Assembly (NCBI GenBank): GCA_937136455.1
Contig: CAKZOO010000179.1
Location: forward strand, 81,533-145,532
DNA length: 64,000 nucleotides
Reading direction: 5' to 3'
Origin: an uncultured Flavobacteriaceae bacterium
GTDB lineage: Bacteria > Bacteroidota > Bacteroidia > Flavobacteriales > Flavobacteriaceae
The notes under the pieces were generated by a model. The model was given only the letters and a program-made list of their open reading frames with translations, was not told the origin of the DNA and searched no databases. Positions 16,909-25,813 of this stretch are shown piece after piece. Within the stretch, counting starts at the first letter, position 1. The number at the start of each line of letters is the position of its first letter. The translations under genes and the position numbers were made by a program.

Positions 16909-19551
16909 ATGGATAACGAAAATCAAATAGATCAACAGCTTCCAGAGGATCATTCCAATGAGACTGATAGCTTGGTAAAGGTTACCGGCATGTACAAGGA
17001 GTGGTTTTTAGATTACGCTTCTTATGTAATTCTAGAACGAGCTGTTCCTGCTATTGAAGATGGATTAAAACCTGTACAACGACGTATCATGCACTCCTTG
17101 AAGGAGTTGGATGACGGTCGCTACAACAAGGTTGCTAATGTGGTTGGTCATACCATGCAATACCATCCACATGGAGACGCCTCCATTGCGGATGCTATGG
17201 TGCAGATTGGACAGAAGGATTTATTGATCGATACTCAGGGAAACTGGGGAAATATTCTGACAGGGGATGGAGCAGCTGCTTCGCGTTATATCGAAGCAAG
17301 ACTCTCTAAATTTGCATTAGAAGTAGTGTATAGCCCTAAGATTACTTCCTGGCAACTCTCATACGATGGTAGAAAGAAAGAACCTATCAATCTTCCGATT
17401 AAATTTCCGTTATTGCTCGCTCAAGGAGCAGAAGGGATTGCGGTAGGATTGTCTACTAAAATATTGCCTCACAACTTTATAGAGCTCATCGATGCCTCTA
17501 TCAAGCACCTGCAAGGCAAGCGTTTTAATTTAATTCCCGATTTTCCAACAGCTGGAATCATCGATACGAGTCAATACAACGACGGTCTTAGAGGAGGGAA
17601 GATTCGCGTGAGAGCGCGTATCGGACAGTTAGACAAGAAAACACTTGTGATCACTGAGATTCCCTATGGAACCAATACTTCAACGCTGATCGATTCGATT
17701 CTTAAGGCCAATGAAAAAGGGAAAATTAAGATTAAGAAAATAGAGGACAACACTGCCGAGAATGTTGAGATCTTAATTCATTTGCCACCTGGAATTTCAC
17801 CAGATAAAACCATTGATGCACTCTATGCTTTTACGAGTTGTGAAAATTCAATTTCTCCGTTGTCCTGTATTATTGAAGACAACAAGCCTATTTTTATTGG
17901 AGTATCTGAAATATTAAAGCGATCAACAGATCTCACGGTTCGTTTATTGCGCTTGGAATTAGAGATTAAACTCTCGGAACTGGAAGAGCAATGGCATTTT
18001 TCATCTTTAGAGCGCATCTTTATCGAAAAGAGAATCTATCGCGATATTGAAGAAGAAGAAACTTGGGAAGGTGTGATTGCTGCGATTGACAAAGGTTTAG
18101 TACCTCATATCACTCATTTAAAAAGAGCAGTTACTGAAGAAGATATTACCCGATTAACTGAAATTCGAATTAAGAGAATTTCAAAATTTGATTTGGACAA
18201 GGCTCAACAGTACATCGATAGTATTGAAGAGAAAATTGCAGAAGTAAAGCATCATTTAGATCACATCATCGATTTTAGTATTGATTATTTTAAACACCTC
18301 AAAGAAACCTACGGCAAGGGTAAGGAACGCAAATCTGAAATACGCGTATTTGATGATATTGAAGCGACCAAGGTGGTTATTCGAAACACTAAGCTCTATG
18401 TGAATCGAGAAGAAGGCTTTGTGGGAACTTCGCTTCGCAAAGACGAATACGTTACCGATTGCAGTGACATTGATGATATTATTGTCTTTACAGGGGACGG
18501 AAAGATGATGGTGACCAAGGTTGATTCCAAAACCTTTATTGGCAAGGGAATTATTCACGTTGCGGTCTTTAAGAAGAAAGACAAGCGTACGACTTATAAT
18601 TTAATTTACAGAGATGGTAAAAATGGTCCGAGTTATGTTAAAAGATTCAATGTAACTTCGGTTACTAGGGACCGTGAATACGATCTGACCAACGGAGCTA
18701 GCAATTCAGATGTATACTATTTTAGTGCAAATCCCAATGGTGAGGCTGAGGTTGTGACCATTTTATTGAGACAAGTGGGTAGTATTAAAAAGCTCAAATG
18801 GGATTTGGACTTTTCCGATGTACTGATCAAAGGTAGGGCTTCAAAGGGTAATATTGTCACCAAGTATTCCATTAAGAGAATAGAGCTCAAGGAAAAAGGA
18901 GTTTCGACTCTTAAGCCACGAAAAATATGGTTTGACGATGTGGTTCAGCGCTTAAATGTCGATGGTAGAGGAAGTCTACTCGGGGCCTTTAAAGGAGATG
19001 ATCTACTTCTGGTAATTACTTCTAAAGGTGTCGTAAAAACCATGACTCCTGATATGAATCTTCACTTTGATGAGGATATGATTGTATTAGAAAAATGGAA
19101 CCCTCATAAGCCGATTTCAGCAGTGTATTACGACGGAGAAAAAGAGGTGTATTTTATGAAGCGATTCCTTGTGGAGCAAGCTAAAAAAGAAGATTTGTTT
19201 ATCAGTGAACACCCAGAATCCTTTTTAGAGCTTGTGTCAACTGATTGGAGACCACAGATGGAAATTGAGTACCGAAAACCAAAAGGAAAAGACGCTAAAC
19301 CCAATGAAATAATCAATATTGAAGAGTTTATCGCCGTAAAAGGTCTCAAAGCTCAAGGAAATATTCTCACCAAAGAAAACATCAAAGGAACTAATTTGTT
19401 AGAATCGCTTCCTTATGAAGAAGAAGAGGAAAAAGTTCCTGAAGAGATTGAAGTGGTATCAGAAGAGGAGGTCATCAATGACGAATTTAATGAAGATGAA
19501 GGTTTACCGACTACTTCTAGTAATAATCCAGATCAGCCAACCTTGTTTTAA
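16909..19551 (+). CDS. parC: DNA topoisomerase IV subunit A
   Basis: An 880-residue breakage-reunion subunit. The winged-helix motif PHGDASIADAMV is at about 87-98 and the DNA-linking tyrosine is Y127 in AASRYIEARL. Around residues 400-440 a long coiled-coil region carries the C-gate, followed by a beta-propeller-like C-terminal domain (for example KEYVTDCSDIDDIIVFTGDG-like strands) and a very acidic tail rich in EEEE ending NPDQPTLF. The acidic tail is longer than in E. coli ParC. It is translated directly after parE, and its stop codon touches the ATG of the next small lipoprotein gene. Confidence 0.9.
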   Translation: MDNENQIDQQLPEDHSNETDSLVKVTGMYKEWFLDYASYVILERAVPAIEDGLKPVQRRIMHSLKELDDGRYNKVANVVGHTMQYHPHGDASIADAMVQIGQKDLLIDTQGNWGNILTGDGAAASRYIEARLSKFALEVVYSPKITSWQLSYDGRKKEPINLPIKFPLLLAQGAEGIAVGLSTKILPHNFIELIDASIKHLQGKRFNLIPDFPTAGIIDTSQYNDGLRGGKIRVRARIGQLDKKTLVITEIPYGTNTSTLIDSILKANEKGKIKIKKIEDNTAENVEILIHLPPGISPDKTIDALYAFTSCENSISPLSCIIEDNKPIFIGVSEILKRSTDLTVRLLRLELEIKLSELEEQWHFSSLERIFIEKRIYRDIEEEETWEGVIAAIDKGLVPHITHLKRAVTEEDITRLTEIRIKRISKFDLDKAQQYIDSIEEKIAEVKHHLDHIIDFSIDYFKHLKETYGKGKERKSEIRVFDDIEATKVVIRNTKLYVNREEGFVGTSLRKDEYVTDCSDIDDIIVFTGDGKMMVTKVDSKTFIGKGIIHVAVFKKKDKRTTYNLIYRDGKNGPSYVKRFNVTSVTRDREYDLTNGASNSDVYYFSANPNGEAEVVTILLRQVGSIKKLKWDLDFSDVLIKGRASKGNIVTKYSIKRIELKEKGVSTLKPRKIWFDDVVQRLNVDGRGSLLGAFKGDDLLLVITSKGVVKTMTPDMNLHFDEDMIVLEKWNPHKPISAVYYDGEKEVYFMKRFLVEQAKKEDLFISEHPESFLELVSTDWRPQMEIEYRKPKGKDAKPNEIINIEEFIAVKGLKAQGNILTKENIKGTNLLESLPYEEEEEKVPEEIEVVSEEEVINDEFNEDEGLPTTSSNNPDQPTLF

Positions 19552-19926
19552 ATGAAAAAACTGTTATACCTAGTCGCATTTGCTTTTGTATTTTTCTGGG
19601 GATGTCATCCACCAGAACGCAACTGTGTTGATTTTCACGATGGCTCCTTTACATTTAGTGAGATGATCGATGGTGAAATGCACACAACCACCTTTACTAG
19701 AAATGGAGACTTAGAAATTTCTGAGTACAGAGGACATATAGACTCTGCTTCTGTTCGCTGGGTTAATGACTGTGAATACGTTCTCAAGAATTTAAATCCC
19801 AAGAACAAACAAGAAGAGAAACCACTTCATATGAAGATTTTAAAAACAGAAGGAAATACTTATACTTTTGAATACTCGGTTATGGGATCTTCTGATAAAA
19901 GAAGAGGTACCGTTGTAAAGAACTAA
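19552..19926 (+). CDS. Small predicted lipoprotein (124 aa)
   Basis: A 124-residue protein with a lipoprotein signal: MKKLLYLVAFAFVFFWGC, the cysteine (C18) being the lipidation site. The mature part is rich in beta-forming residues (GSFTFSEMIDGEMHTTTFTR; NTYTFEYSVMG) and has a few cysteines (C18, C25, C73). No known domain is recognised. Its ATG immediately follows the parC stop, so it is transcribed with topoisomerase IV, but a membrane-anchored periplasmic product has no obvious topoisomerase role. Automatic pipelines may copy the parC name to it; that would be wrong. Confidence 0.75.
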   Translation: MKKLLYLVAFAFVFFWGCHPPERNCVDFHDGSFTFSEMIDGEMHTTTFTRNGDLEISEYRGHIDSASVRWVNDCEYVLKNLNPKNKQEEKPLHMKILKTEGNTYTFEYSVMGSSDKRRGTVVKN

Positions 19927-19938
19927 AAACTAACGATT

Positions 19939-20727
19939 GTGTTTGAAATTTTTGCTTCAGCAGATGCTTGGATAGCCCTGTTAACACTGACATTCCTTGA
20001 AATTGTACTAGGGATTGACAATATTGTATTTATCTCTATTGCCGCTCAAAAATTAGAAGAAAAAGACAAGAAAAAAGCCACTAATCTCGGATTGTTATTG
20101 GCGATGTTATTTCGCATTCTGTTGCTTTTTGGAATTAATCTCCTCACTTCGTTAAACGAATCTTTTTTCAAATTTGACACTGCTTGGATCAAGGGTGGTG
20201 TTTCTGGTCAAGCAGTCATCCTCTTTCTAGGAGGATTGTTTTTGCTTTATAAGAGCACCAAGGAAATTCACGAAAAGATAGAAGATAAAGAGCACGATAT
20301 CACACAAGTAAAGAAAAACCAATCTAAAACCTTGTGGTCAGCCATTATGGAAATCACTGTTATCAATATTGTATTTTCTTTTGATTCGATTTTAACGGCA
20401 ATTGGGATGACTAATGGAATCTCTCCCAATCCCAATGATGCATTGATTCTAATGGTAGTGGCAGTGGTGATCTCTGTACTGATTATGATGCTTTTTACTT
20501 ATAAAGTCAGTGAGTTTGTCAACAAACACCCTTCTATACAAGTACTTGGACTTTCCTTTTTGATTCTCATTGGGTTTATGTTGATTGTTGAATCAGCGCA
20601 TCTATCGCACTTGGTTGTCTTCAACAATCCTATAGGGTCGATACCTAAGGGCTATTTGTACTTCGCTATTGCATTTTCTCTAATGGTAGAGTTCATCAAC
20701 ATGAACGTGAGAAAGAAAAGCGCTTAG
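19939..20727 (+). CDS. TerC/YoaE-family integral membrane protein
   Basis: A 262-residue membrane protein with about seven helices. TLTFLEIVLGIDNIVFISI near the N-terminus and VINIVFSFDSILTAIGM in the middle carry the paired acidic residues (E, D, D) inside helices that define the TerC family, linked to metal-ion (Mn2+) export in characterised members. The start is GTG at 19939; no nearby in-frame ATG fits. It lies 12 bases after the lipoprotein gene and may be the last gene of the parE-parC transcript. Its TAG overlaps the stop of the convergent HTH gene (TTAG, 20724-20727). Confidence 0.88.
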   Translation: MFEIFASADAWIALLTLTFLEIVLGIDNIVFISIAAQKLEEKDKKKATNLGLLLAMLFRILLLFGINLLTSLNESFFKFDTAWIKGGVSGQAVILFLGGLFLLYKSTKEIHEKIEDKEHDITQVKKNQSKTLWSAIMEITVINIVFSFDSILTAIGMTNGISPNPNDALILMVVAVVISVLIMMLFTYKVSEFVNKHPSIQVLGLSFLILIGFMLIVESAHLSHLVVFNNPIGSIPKGYLYFAIAFSLMVEFINMNVRKKSA

Positions 20728-21098
20728 GAGGGCTTATATTCTTTAAATACTCCATTTTTATAGAATACAACGATCTTTTCGACATCTGAACTGTGATTTA
20801 GATGGGTCGATTGTGTTTCTATTTGAGTGTTTTTATCATAAACCAAATTAGAGTCCTTATTAAAGCTAGAATTCTTTGAATCGGCTTCTTTCCCAAAAAG
20901 CAACCAATTGATATCGATATCGGGGTAGGAGTGAACAATCTTCATTACAAAGTCCAAACTGGGTTTGTTTCTTCCAGAGAGTAAATGTGAAATACTCGAT
21001 CTAGGAACTGATATCGTATCAGCAAAAGATGAGGAGCTCAACTGCTTTTGCTCGAGTACTATTTTGAGTCGATTGATGAATTCTTCTTGCTGTAACAT
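20724..21098 (-). CDS. XRE-family helix-turn-helix regulator (124 aa)
   Basis: A small DNA-binding protein: INRLKIVLEQKQLSSSSFADTISVPRSSISHLLSGRN forms the five-helix XRE domain in the first 50 residues, followed by LDFVMKIVHSYPDIDINWLLFGKE, the usual end of flavobacterial XRE regulators. The C-terminal 50 residues are polar and probably disordered. I place the start at ATG 21098 (MLQQEEFINRL) rather than the longer frame to 21173, because a perfect promoter (21106-21135) lies just upstream of 21098 and inside the longer version. Target genes are unknown; TerC is convergent, not downstream. Confidence 0.82.
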   Translation of the reverse strand: MLQQEEFINRLKIVLEQKQLSSSSFADTISVPRSSISHLLSGRNKPSLDFVMKIVHSYPDIDINWLLFGKEADSKNSSFNKDSNLVYDKNTQIETQSTHLNHSSDVEKIVVFYKNGVFKEYKPS

Positions 21099-21105
21099 TG
21101 TTAAA

Positions 21106-21135
21106 CAAATATAGCTATTATATATTAATTGGCAA
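21106..21135 (-). promoter_or_regulatory. Promoter of the HTH regulator gene
   Basis: On the minus strand, TTG (21133-21135), exactly 19 bases, then TATATTTG (21106-21113), a full match to TTG-N19-TAnnTTTG. A start about 6 bases beyond the -7 box would be near 21100, two bases before the ATG at 21098, so the mRNA would be leaderless or nearly so. Confidence 0.65.
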
Positions 21136-21318
21136 GAGTTTGTACTGTTGTAATTCACAAATATTTTTAACACTAAAACTTTAAATAAATTAATTTAAAT
21201 AACTGACATATAGTTATATGGGAATATTTATTAATACATTGTTTAATATTGTAAAATATGTGTTTACAATTGTAACACATTTGTAAACTAATAGTGTTAA
21301 CTTGTAAATAGTCCTAGG

Positions 21319-21349
21319 TTTTATCAGTGGTATAAAAGCTGTACATTTG
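21319..21349 (+). promoter_or_regulatory. Promoter of the M14 peptidase gene at 21369
   Basis: TTTT (21319-21322), 19 bases, TACATTTG (21342-21349); the -7 box is a full match and the -33 box has one mismatch. The ATG is 20 bases beyond the -7 box. The rest of the gap 21136-21318 is very A+T-rich and shows no gene or clear hairpin. Confidence 0.6.
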
Positions 21350-21368
21350 TCAGAAATTTAAGAGTGTT

Positions 21369-22475
21369 ATGAGGATTAAAGAATTTGATTATTCCAATTT
21401 TAAAGTAGCTAGTATCAAGGGTCGTTATCTAAATTATCAGACTACAATAGATACGGTATCAACATTGGTCGATAGTTCTTCTGTTCGAATTATTGGACAA
21501 TCAGTTCGCTCTTTAGATATTCCTCTAATCACTCTTGGAACTGGTTCAAAACGCATTTTAATGTGGTCTCAGATGCACGGGAACGAGTCTACAACGACTA
21601 AGGCGGTATTGGATCTGCTTTCCTTCTTTAAGTCTAATTCTCCTGCTGCTACTGCTATTTTAGAAGCAGCTACACTCTATATAATCCCTGTTTTAAACCC
21701 AGATGGGGCAAATGATTATACGCGTTTTAACGCAAATGAGGTGGATTTAAATAGAGATGCACAAGATCGAACCCAACCGGAATCTAAAGCGCTTAGAGCG
21801 GTATTTGAAGAGGTGAAACCTCACTATTGCTTTAATCTTCACGATCAACGAACGCTTTTTAACGTAGGAGAGACTAATAAGGTGGCTACTGTATCCTTTT
21901 TATCACCTGCAGCGGATCAGCAGCGCTCTATTACCGATTCTAGAGTGCGAGGCATGAAGCTTATTGCAGATATGAACGATGTCCTTCAGCAATACATTCC
22001 TGGTGGTGTTGGACGTTATGACGATGGATTTAATATCAATTGCGTAGGGGATAGCTTTCAATTTGAACAAGTACCGACTATTCTGTTTGAATCAGGTCAT
22101 TATCCCAATGATTACGATCGCGATCAGACAAGAGCACTGATTGCAGTAGCAATTTACACTGCTATTAATAGCATTATCTATGAATTATATGAATTCAATG
22201 AGGTTGAAGCCTATCACAAGATTCCTGAAAACAATCAATTGTTTTACGATATACTCATTGAGAATCCACAGATTCTCGATTCTAAATACACAGAAGAACA
22301 GGTTTTAGCGATCAACTATCAAGAAGTATTAGTCAATCAAAAGATTGAATTTGTGCCTAAAGCATTTGAAATCAAGCCAAAAGGAGCTTTTTACGGGCAT
22401 AAAATACTCGATATGCGTTTGGATTTAGATCGAGATGAGCTTAATAAACGCCAATATTTGACAAATCAAGATTGA
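21369..22475 (+). CDS. Cytoplasmic M14-family zinc carboxypeptidase-like protein
   Basis: A 368-residue metallopeptidase-fold enzyme. MWSQMHGNESTTTKA provides the zinc ligands H70 and E73, NPDGANDYTRFNANEVDLNRD is the substrate-arginine region, FNLHDQRT has the third zinc ligand and ILFESGHYPNDYDRD the general-base glutamate. No signal peptide, unlike its relative at 52993-54456, so the two work in different compartments. The family removes C-terminal residues or deacylates; the substrate is unknown. Transcribed alone, 86 bases ahead of the Lrp-type regulator. Confidence 0.87.
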   Translation: MRIKEFDYSNFKVASIKGRYLNYQTTIDTVSTLVDSSSVRIIGQSVRSLDIPLITLGTGSKRILMWSQMHGNESTTTKAVLDLLSFFKSNSPAATAILEAATLYIIPVLNPDGANDYTRFNANEVDLNRDAQDRTQPESKALRAVFEEVKPHYCFNLHDQRTLFNVGETNKVATVSFLSPAADQQRSITDSRVRGMKLIADMNDVLQQYIPGGVGRYDDGFNINCVGDSFQFEQVPTILFESGHYPNDYDRDQTRALIAVAIYTAINSIIYELYEFNEVEAYHKIPENNQLFYDILIENPQILDSKYTEEQVLAINYQEVLVNQKIEFVPKAFEIKPKGAFYGHKILDMRLDLDRDELNKRQYLTNQD

Positions 22476-22510
22476 TTTGTTGCATTATCTTCAAAAAAAT
22501 AAGCTATTTA

Positions 22511-22541
22511 TTGAATTATATTAAATTATTGATTATTTTTG
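22511..22541 (+). promoter_or_regulatory. Promoter of the Lrp/AsnC-type regulator gene
   Basis: TTG (22511-22513), 20 bases, TATTTTTG (22534-22541), matching the Bacteroidota consensus with one extra spacer base. The ATG is at 22561. Confidence 0.6.
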
Positions 22542-22560
22542 CATTATCAAAATTCAATTT

Positions 22561-23043
22561 ATGACTACAGTAAAATTAGATGAAATAGATCACCAGATCT
22601 TAGATATGTTGATCGACAACACAAGAACCCCATTTACAGATATTGCAAAGAAATTATTGATTTCAGCAGGTACTGTACACGTTCGTGTTAAAAAAATGGA
22701 AGAAGCTGGTATCATCCAAGGATCTTCTTTGACTCTTGATTATATTAAGTTGGGCTACTCATTTATTGCGTATGTTGGAATCTTTTTGGAGAAAACACAT
22801 CAAACTAAGTTTGTGATTGAGCGTTTAAATCAAATTCCAAACGTTACTGTAGCACATATTACTACAGGTAAATTCAATATTTTCTGTAAGATTAGAGCAA
22901 AGGATACCACTCATGCAAAGAACATCATCTTTAAAATAGATGACATCGATGGAATCAGCAGAACAGAGACGATGATTTCATTAGAAGAGAGCATTAACGA
23001 TAAAAAGCGTTTGATGCATACTATTTTTTCTGAACTAGATTAA
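22561..23043 (+). CDS. Lrp/AsnC-family transcriptional regulator
   Basis: A 160-residue regulator. The N-terminal winged helix-turn-helix is DEIDHQILDMLIDNTRTPFT then DIAKKLLISAGTVHVRVKKM (about 6-47). The C-terminal RAM/AsnC domain binds amino acids and makes the octamer; IKLGYSFIAYVGI and GISRTETMISLEES mark it. Such proteins are common global or local regulators of amino-acid metabolism. Neighbours include aroB, proline dehydrogenase and alanine dehydrogenase, but the last two are in other transcripts, so the target set is not evident. A bidirectional terminator follows. Confidence 0.92.
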   Translation: MTTVKLDEIDHQILDMLIDNTRTPFTDIAKKLLISAGTVHVRVKKMEEAGIIQGSSLTLDYIKLGYSFIAYVGIFLEKTHQTKFVIERLNQIPNVTVAHITTGKFNIFCKIRAKDTTHAKNIIFKIDDIDGISRTETMISLEESINDKKRLMHTIFSELD

Positions 23044-23063
23044 GTAACTACTGCTTATAAACA

Positions 23064-23090
23064 AAAAAGCACCTCATTGAGGTGCTTTTT
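23064..23090. terminator. Bidirectional terminator between the Lrp-type gene and aroB
   Basis: A 12-bp stem, AAAAAGCACCTC / GAGGTGCTTTTT, with a 3-base loop. The A-run on one side and T-run on the other let it act for both convergent transcripts. Confidence 0.85.
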
Positions 23091-23110
23091 TATGTTGAAT
23101 AATTTACTTC

Positions 23111-24175
23111 TTAAAGTGAATTGTAGTATTCAAAAGCGTCATTGAGGTCGTTGTCTTTGATCTGTATGTCGTATACGGCCTTTCCAATGCGTTCTAAGAG
23201 CACGTATTTGATTTGACCATGAGAATTCTTCTTGTCAAATTTTAAGAGCGCTATCGCCTCTTTTTTGTCTTTATCTGAAATTTTAACCTTTCCGTAGTGA
23301 TTTAGTAATGTGCTGCTGACTTCTTCGAGTTCATCGCTACTCAAACCAGTATAAATAGTTGATAAGTATGATTCCATGATCATTCCAACAGCGATCGCTT
23401 CTCCGTGCAGGAGCATTTTATCTTCTCCTAGTGATAGAAAATATGATTCAATCGCATGCCCAAGAGTGTGACCAAAATTTAAGACTTTGCGAAGCGAGTT
23501 TTCTCTTGGATCTTTTTGAACCACATCAGCCTTGATTTGAACAGAGGTTGAAATAGCTTCTTCAATACTAGTTGAGTTAAAATTGTCTTTTAGTTGATTC
23601 CAGTAGTCTTTGTCACAGATAAGACCGTGTTTGAGCATTTCAGCAAAACCGCTTTTGAGTTGTCTTTTGTCAAGAGTTGCTAAATACGCATGGTCTACAA
23701 TTACAAATTCAGGTTCTACAATGACTCCAATTTGATTTTTAAGCATTCCTAAATCCACGCCGGTTTTACCTCCAACAGAGGCGTCAACCATCGAAAGCAG
23801 GGTAGTAGGGATATTGTAGAAATCAACACCTCTTTTAAAGCAAGAAGCAATAAATCCTCCCATATCAGTAATCACACCACCACCGAGGTTAATCATCGCA
23901 CTCTTGCGATCAGCACCTAATTCAGATAGCGCTTCCCAAACACCATTACAAGTTTCGAGTGTTTTATTGATTTCACCTGATTCTATTTCAATGATTTCAA
24001 TAGGAAATTCGCCCTCTAGGTTTCCCATAAAATAGGGAAGGCAATTATCGTGTGTGTTTTCATCGACAAAAACCACGATTAAAGAGTAGTTTTTATCTGT
24101 AAGTGTTTCTGCTAATTTAGGATACGATTCTGCACCAAAAAGGACGGAAGAGTTTGCTGTTTTAATCGATTTCAT
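23111..24175 (-). CDS. aroB: 3-dehydroquinate synthase
   Basis: A 354-residue enzyme for the second step of the shikimate pathway, NAD+- and metal-dependent. Marks: NLGGGVITDMGGFIASCFKRG (nucleotide-binding glycine cluster), IPTTLLSMVDASVGGKTGVD (substrate binding, near 120-139), and the metal ligands in NFGHTLGHAIES and HGEAIAVGM. Normal length. No other aromatic genes are adjacent. The start is 83 bases from the TTG/ATG region of proline dehydrogenase, transcribed divergently. Confidence 0.95.
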   Translation of the reverse strand: MKSIKTANSSVLFGAESYPKLAETLTDKNYSLIVVFVDENTHDNCLPYFMGNLEGEFPIEIIEIESGEINKTLETCNGVWEALSELGADRKSAMINLGGGVITDMGGFIASCFKRGVDFYNIPTTLLSMVDASVGGKTGVDLGMLKNQIGVIVEPEFVIVDHAYLATLDKRQLKSGFAEMLKHGLICDKDYWNQLKDNFNSTSIEEAISTSVQIKADVVQKDPRENSLRKVLNFGHTLGHAIESYFLSLGEDKMLLHGEAIAVGMIMESYLSTIYTGLSSDELEEVSSTLLNHYGKVKISDKDKKEAIALLKFDKKNSHGQIKYVLLERIGKAVYDIQIKDNDLNDAFEYYNSL

Positions 24176-24267
24176 AGGTACTTAAATTCAAGGCAAAATA
24201 AAGACTATTTTTGCATTAATAATAAAAATCCCTGAGCTATATTTGCCTAATTATTAATTTGACAATA

Positions 24268-25434
24268 ATGAAGCGAATTTTTGAGGATACTGCAACGGCA
24301 TTTGCTTTAAAATCAGACACTGAATTAGAGCGTGCGTATTTTCTTTTTAAACTTATAGCCAATGAACCACTCGTTAAAGTTGGAACAGCTGTTACCAATT
24401 TTGCACTTAAGGCACATTTACCTGTTGAAGGTCTGATACGAGCAACTGTATTCGATCATTTTTGTGCTGGTGTTTCTGAGGAAGATTCTATTGAAACAGT
24501 CGACAAACTCTTTTCAAAAAATGTACACTCGATTTTCGACTATTCAGTGGAGGGAAAAGTAGAGGAGTATTCTTTTGACCAGATCAGGGATCGCATCCTC
24601 AATATTTTCAACTATTTGACCCAAAGAGAGGCGCTTCCTTTTGCAGTGTTTAAACCAACTGCTATGGGTTCAATAGAGATCTACCAAAAGAAATCTGAAG
24701 GAAAATTAACAACCGAAAAAGAGCAGGAATCATGGAATCGCATCGTAAATCGCATTGAAGCGATTTGTCAAAAGGCAGCTCAAAACGCCATTCCTGTTTT
24801 AGTTGATGCAGAAGAGAGTTGGATGCAAGATGCCGCTGATGATCTTCTCGAAGAATTGATGGAAAAGTACAATAAGGAAGAGGTGATTGTCATTAATACC
24901 ATTCAAGCGTATCGATGGGATCGATTGGACTATTTAAAAGGATTGGTGGAAAGAGCAAAGTCCAAAGGTTTTAAAATAGGAATTAAATTGGTCCGAGGGG
25001 CCTATATGGAAAAGGAAAATGAACGTGCTCAAAAAATGGGTTATAAGAGTCCTATCTGTGCGTCCAAAGCAGCTACAGATGATAATTACAATACAATTTT
25101 GCGTTTTATGATGGAGCACATCGATTCTTTTTTAATTTACGCTGGAACACATAATGAAGAATCAAATTATTTACTGATGGATTTGATCGATCAAAATTCT
25201 TTAGCAAAAGACGATCCAAGAGTGTGGTTTGGTCAACTCTACGGAATGAGTGATCACATCAGTTTTAATCTTTCAAAAGAAGGGTATAATGTGTCAAAAT
25301 ACCTTCCATTTGGTCCTGTCAAAGACGTGATGCCTTATCTAATGAGAAGAGCAGAAGAAAATACTTCTGTAGCTGGTCAGACTTCCAGAGAACTCACTTT
25401 GCTTAAAAAGGAACGCGATCGCAGAAAATTATAA
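24268..25434 (+). CDS. Proline dehydrogenase
   Basis: A 388-residue FAD enzyme that oxidises proline to pyrroline-5-carboxylate, of the monofunctional mitochondrial-type PRODH family. KLVRGAYMEKENERA (about 240-254) binds FAD/substrate, FGQLYGMSDHISFNL and YNVSKYLPFGPVKDVMPYLMRR are the conserved C-terminal blocks. An in-frame TTG exists at 24259, but ATG 24268 (MKRIFEDT) is the better start. A perfect -7 box TATATTTG is at 24238-24245, without a well-placed -33 box. The stop overlaps that of the convergent gene by 6 bases. Confidence 0.92.
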   Translation: MKRIFEDTATAFALKSDTELERAYFLFKLIANEPLVKVGTAVTNFALKAHLPVEGLIRATVFDHFCAGVSEEDSIETVDKLFSKNVHSIFDYSVEGKVEEYSFDQIRDRILNIFNYLTQREALPFAVFKPTAMGSIEIYQKKSEGKLTTEKEQESWNRIVNRIEAICQKAAQNAIPVLVDAEESWMQDAADDLLEELMEKYNKEEVIVINTIQAYRWDRLDYLKGLVERAKSKGFKIGIKLVRGAYMEKENERAQKMGYKSPICASKAATDDNYNTILRFMMEHIDSFLIYAGTHNEESNYLLMDLIDQNSLAKDDPRVWFGQLYGMSDHISFNLSKEGYNVSKYLPFGPVKDVMPYLMRRAEENTSVAGQTSRELTLLKKERDRRKL

Positions 25435-25812
25435 TAAATTTATAGCTTCAACGGTTACCTGATCTTCACAAGAGCTGAGGCTAATTTCAACTTCTTGTTC
25501 ATTTAAGATTCCTTCGAGTATATAGTGTCCACAAGGTTCTCTTCTAGGCTCACTCTTCTTGAAGTTAATTTCACCATCGAGAAATACTCGAGAAATCCCC
25601 GTAGTATCTAATTCTGTACTTTGAATACGCTCTGAGAGATTTGAAGCGTATTGATGTGGTTTAGATCGCAGATCATTTAAAACCCTACAATTGGGTAAAT
25701 AACAAAAGCTGACACCAGTTTCATCTGATTTCTTTTTTAGAAAAAAAGCTAAAAAGATCAATCCTATAGATAAACCTGCTAAATAGAAGCCCAATCGCTT
25801 GAGAAATGGCAT
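25429..25812 (-). CDS. Small membrane-anchored protein of unknown function (127 aa)
   Basis: A 127-residue protein with an N-terminal anchor (LGFYLAGLSIGLIFLAFFL, about 7-25), then a soluble part containing four cysteines (SFCYLPNCRVL; EPCGHY; SSCEDQ) and a run of short beta-type segments. Outside-facing topology would allow disulphides, but this is inferred. No known domain recognised. It starts one base before the alanine dehydrogenase stop region (stop 25814), i.e. directly downstream of it on the same strand, and converges with proline dehydrogenase. Confidence 0.7.
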   Translation of the reverse strand: MPFLKRLGFYLAGLSIGLIFLAFFLKKKSDETGVSFCYLPNCRVLNDLRSKPHQYASNLSERIQSTELDTTGISRVFLDGEINFKKSEPRREPCGHYILEGILNEQEVEISLSSCEDQVTVEAINLL

Positions 25813-25813
25813 A

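Noticed and set aside
15031..19551. gyrB-gyrA instead of parE-parC
   Set aside because: The two genes are adjacent and in the B-A order, the A subunit ends in an acidic tail and no GyrA-box was seen; topoisomerase IV fits better, though a full gyrase comparison was not possible here.
21099..21173. 25-residue N-terminal extension of the HTH regulator
   Set aside because: The extension contains a perfect promoter for the shorter form and has no HTH-like sequence; ATG 21098 is the natural start.
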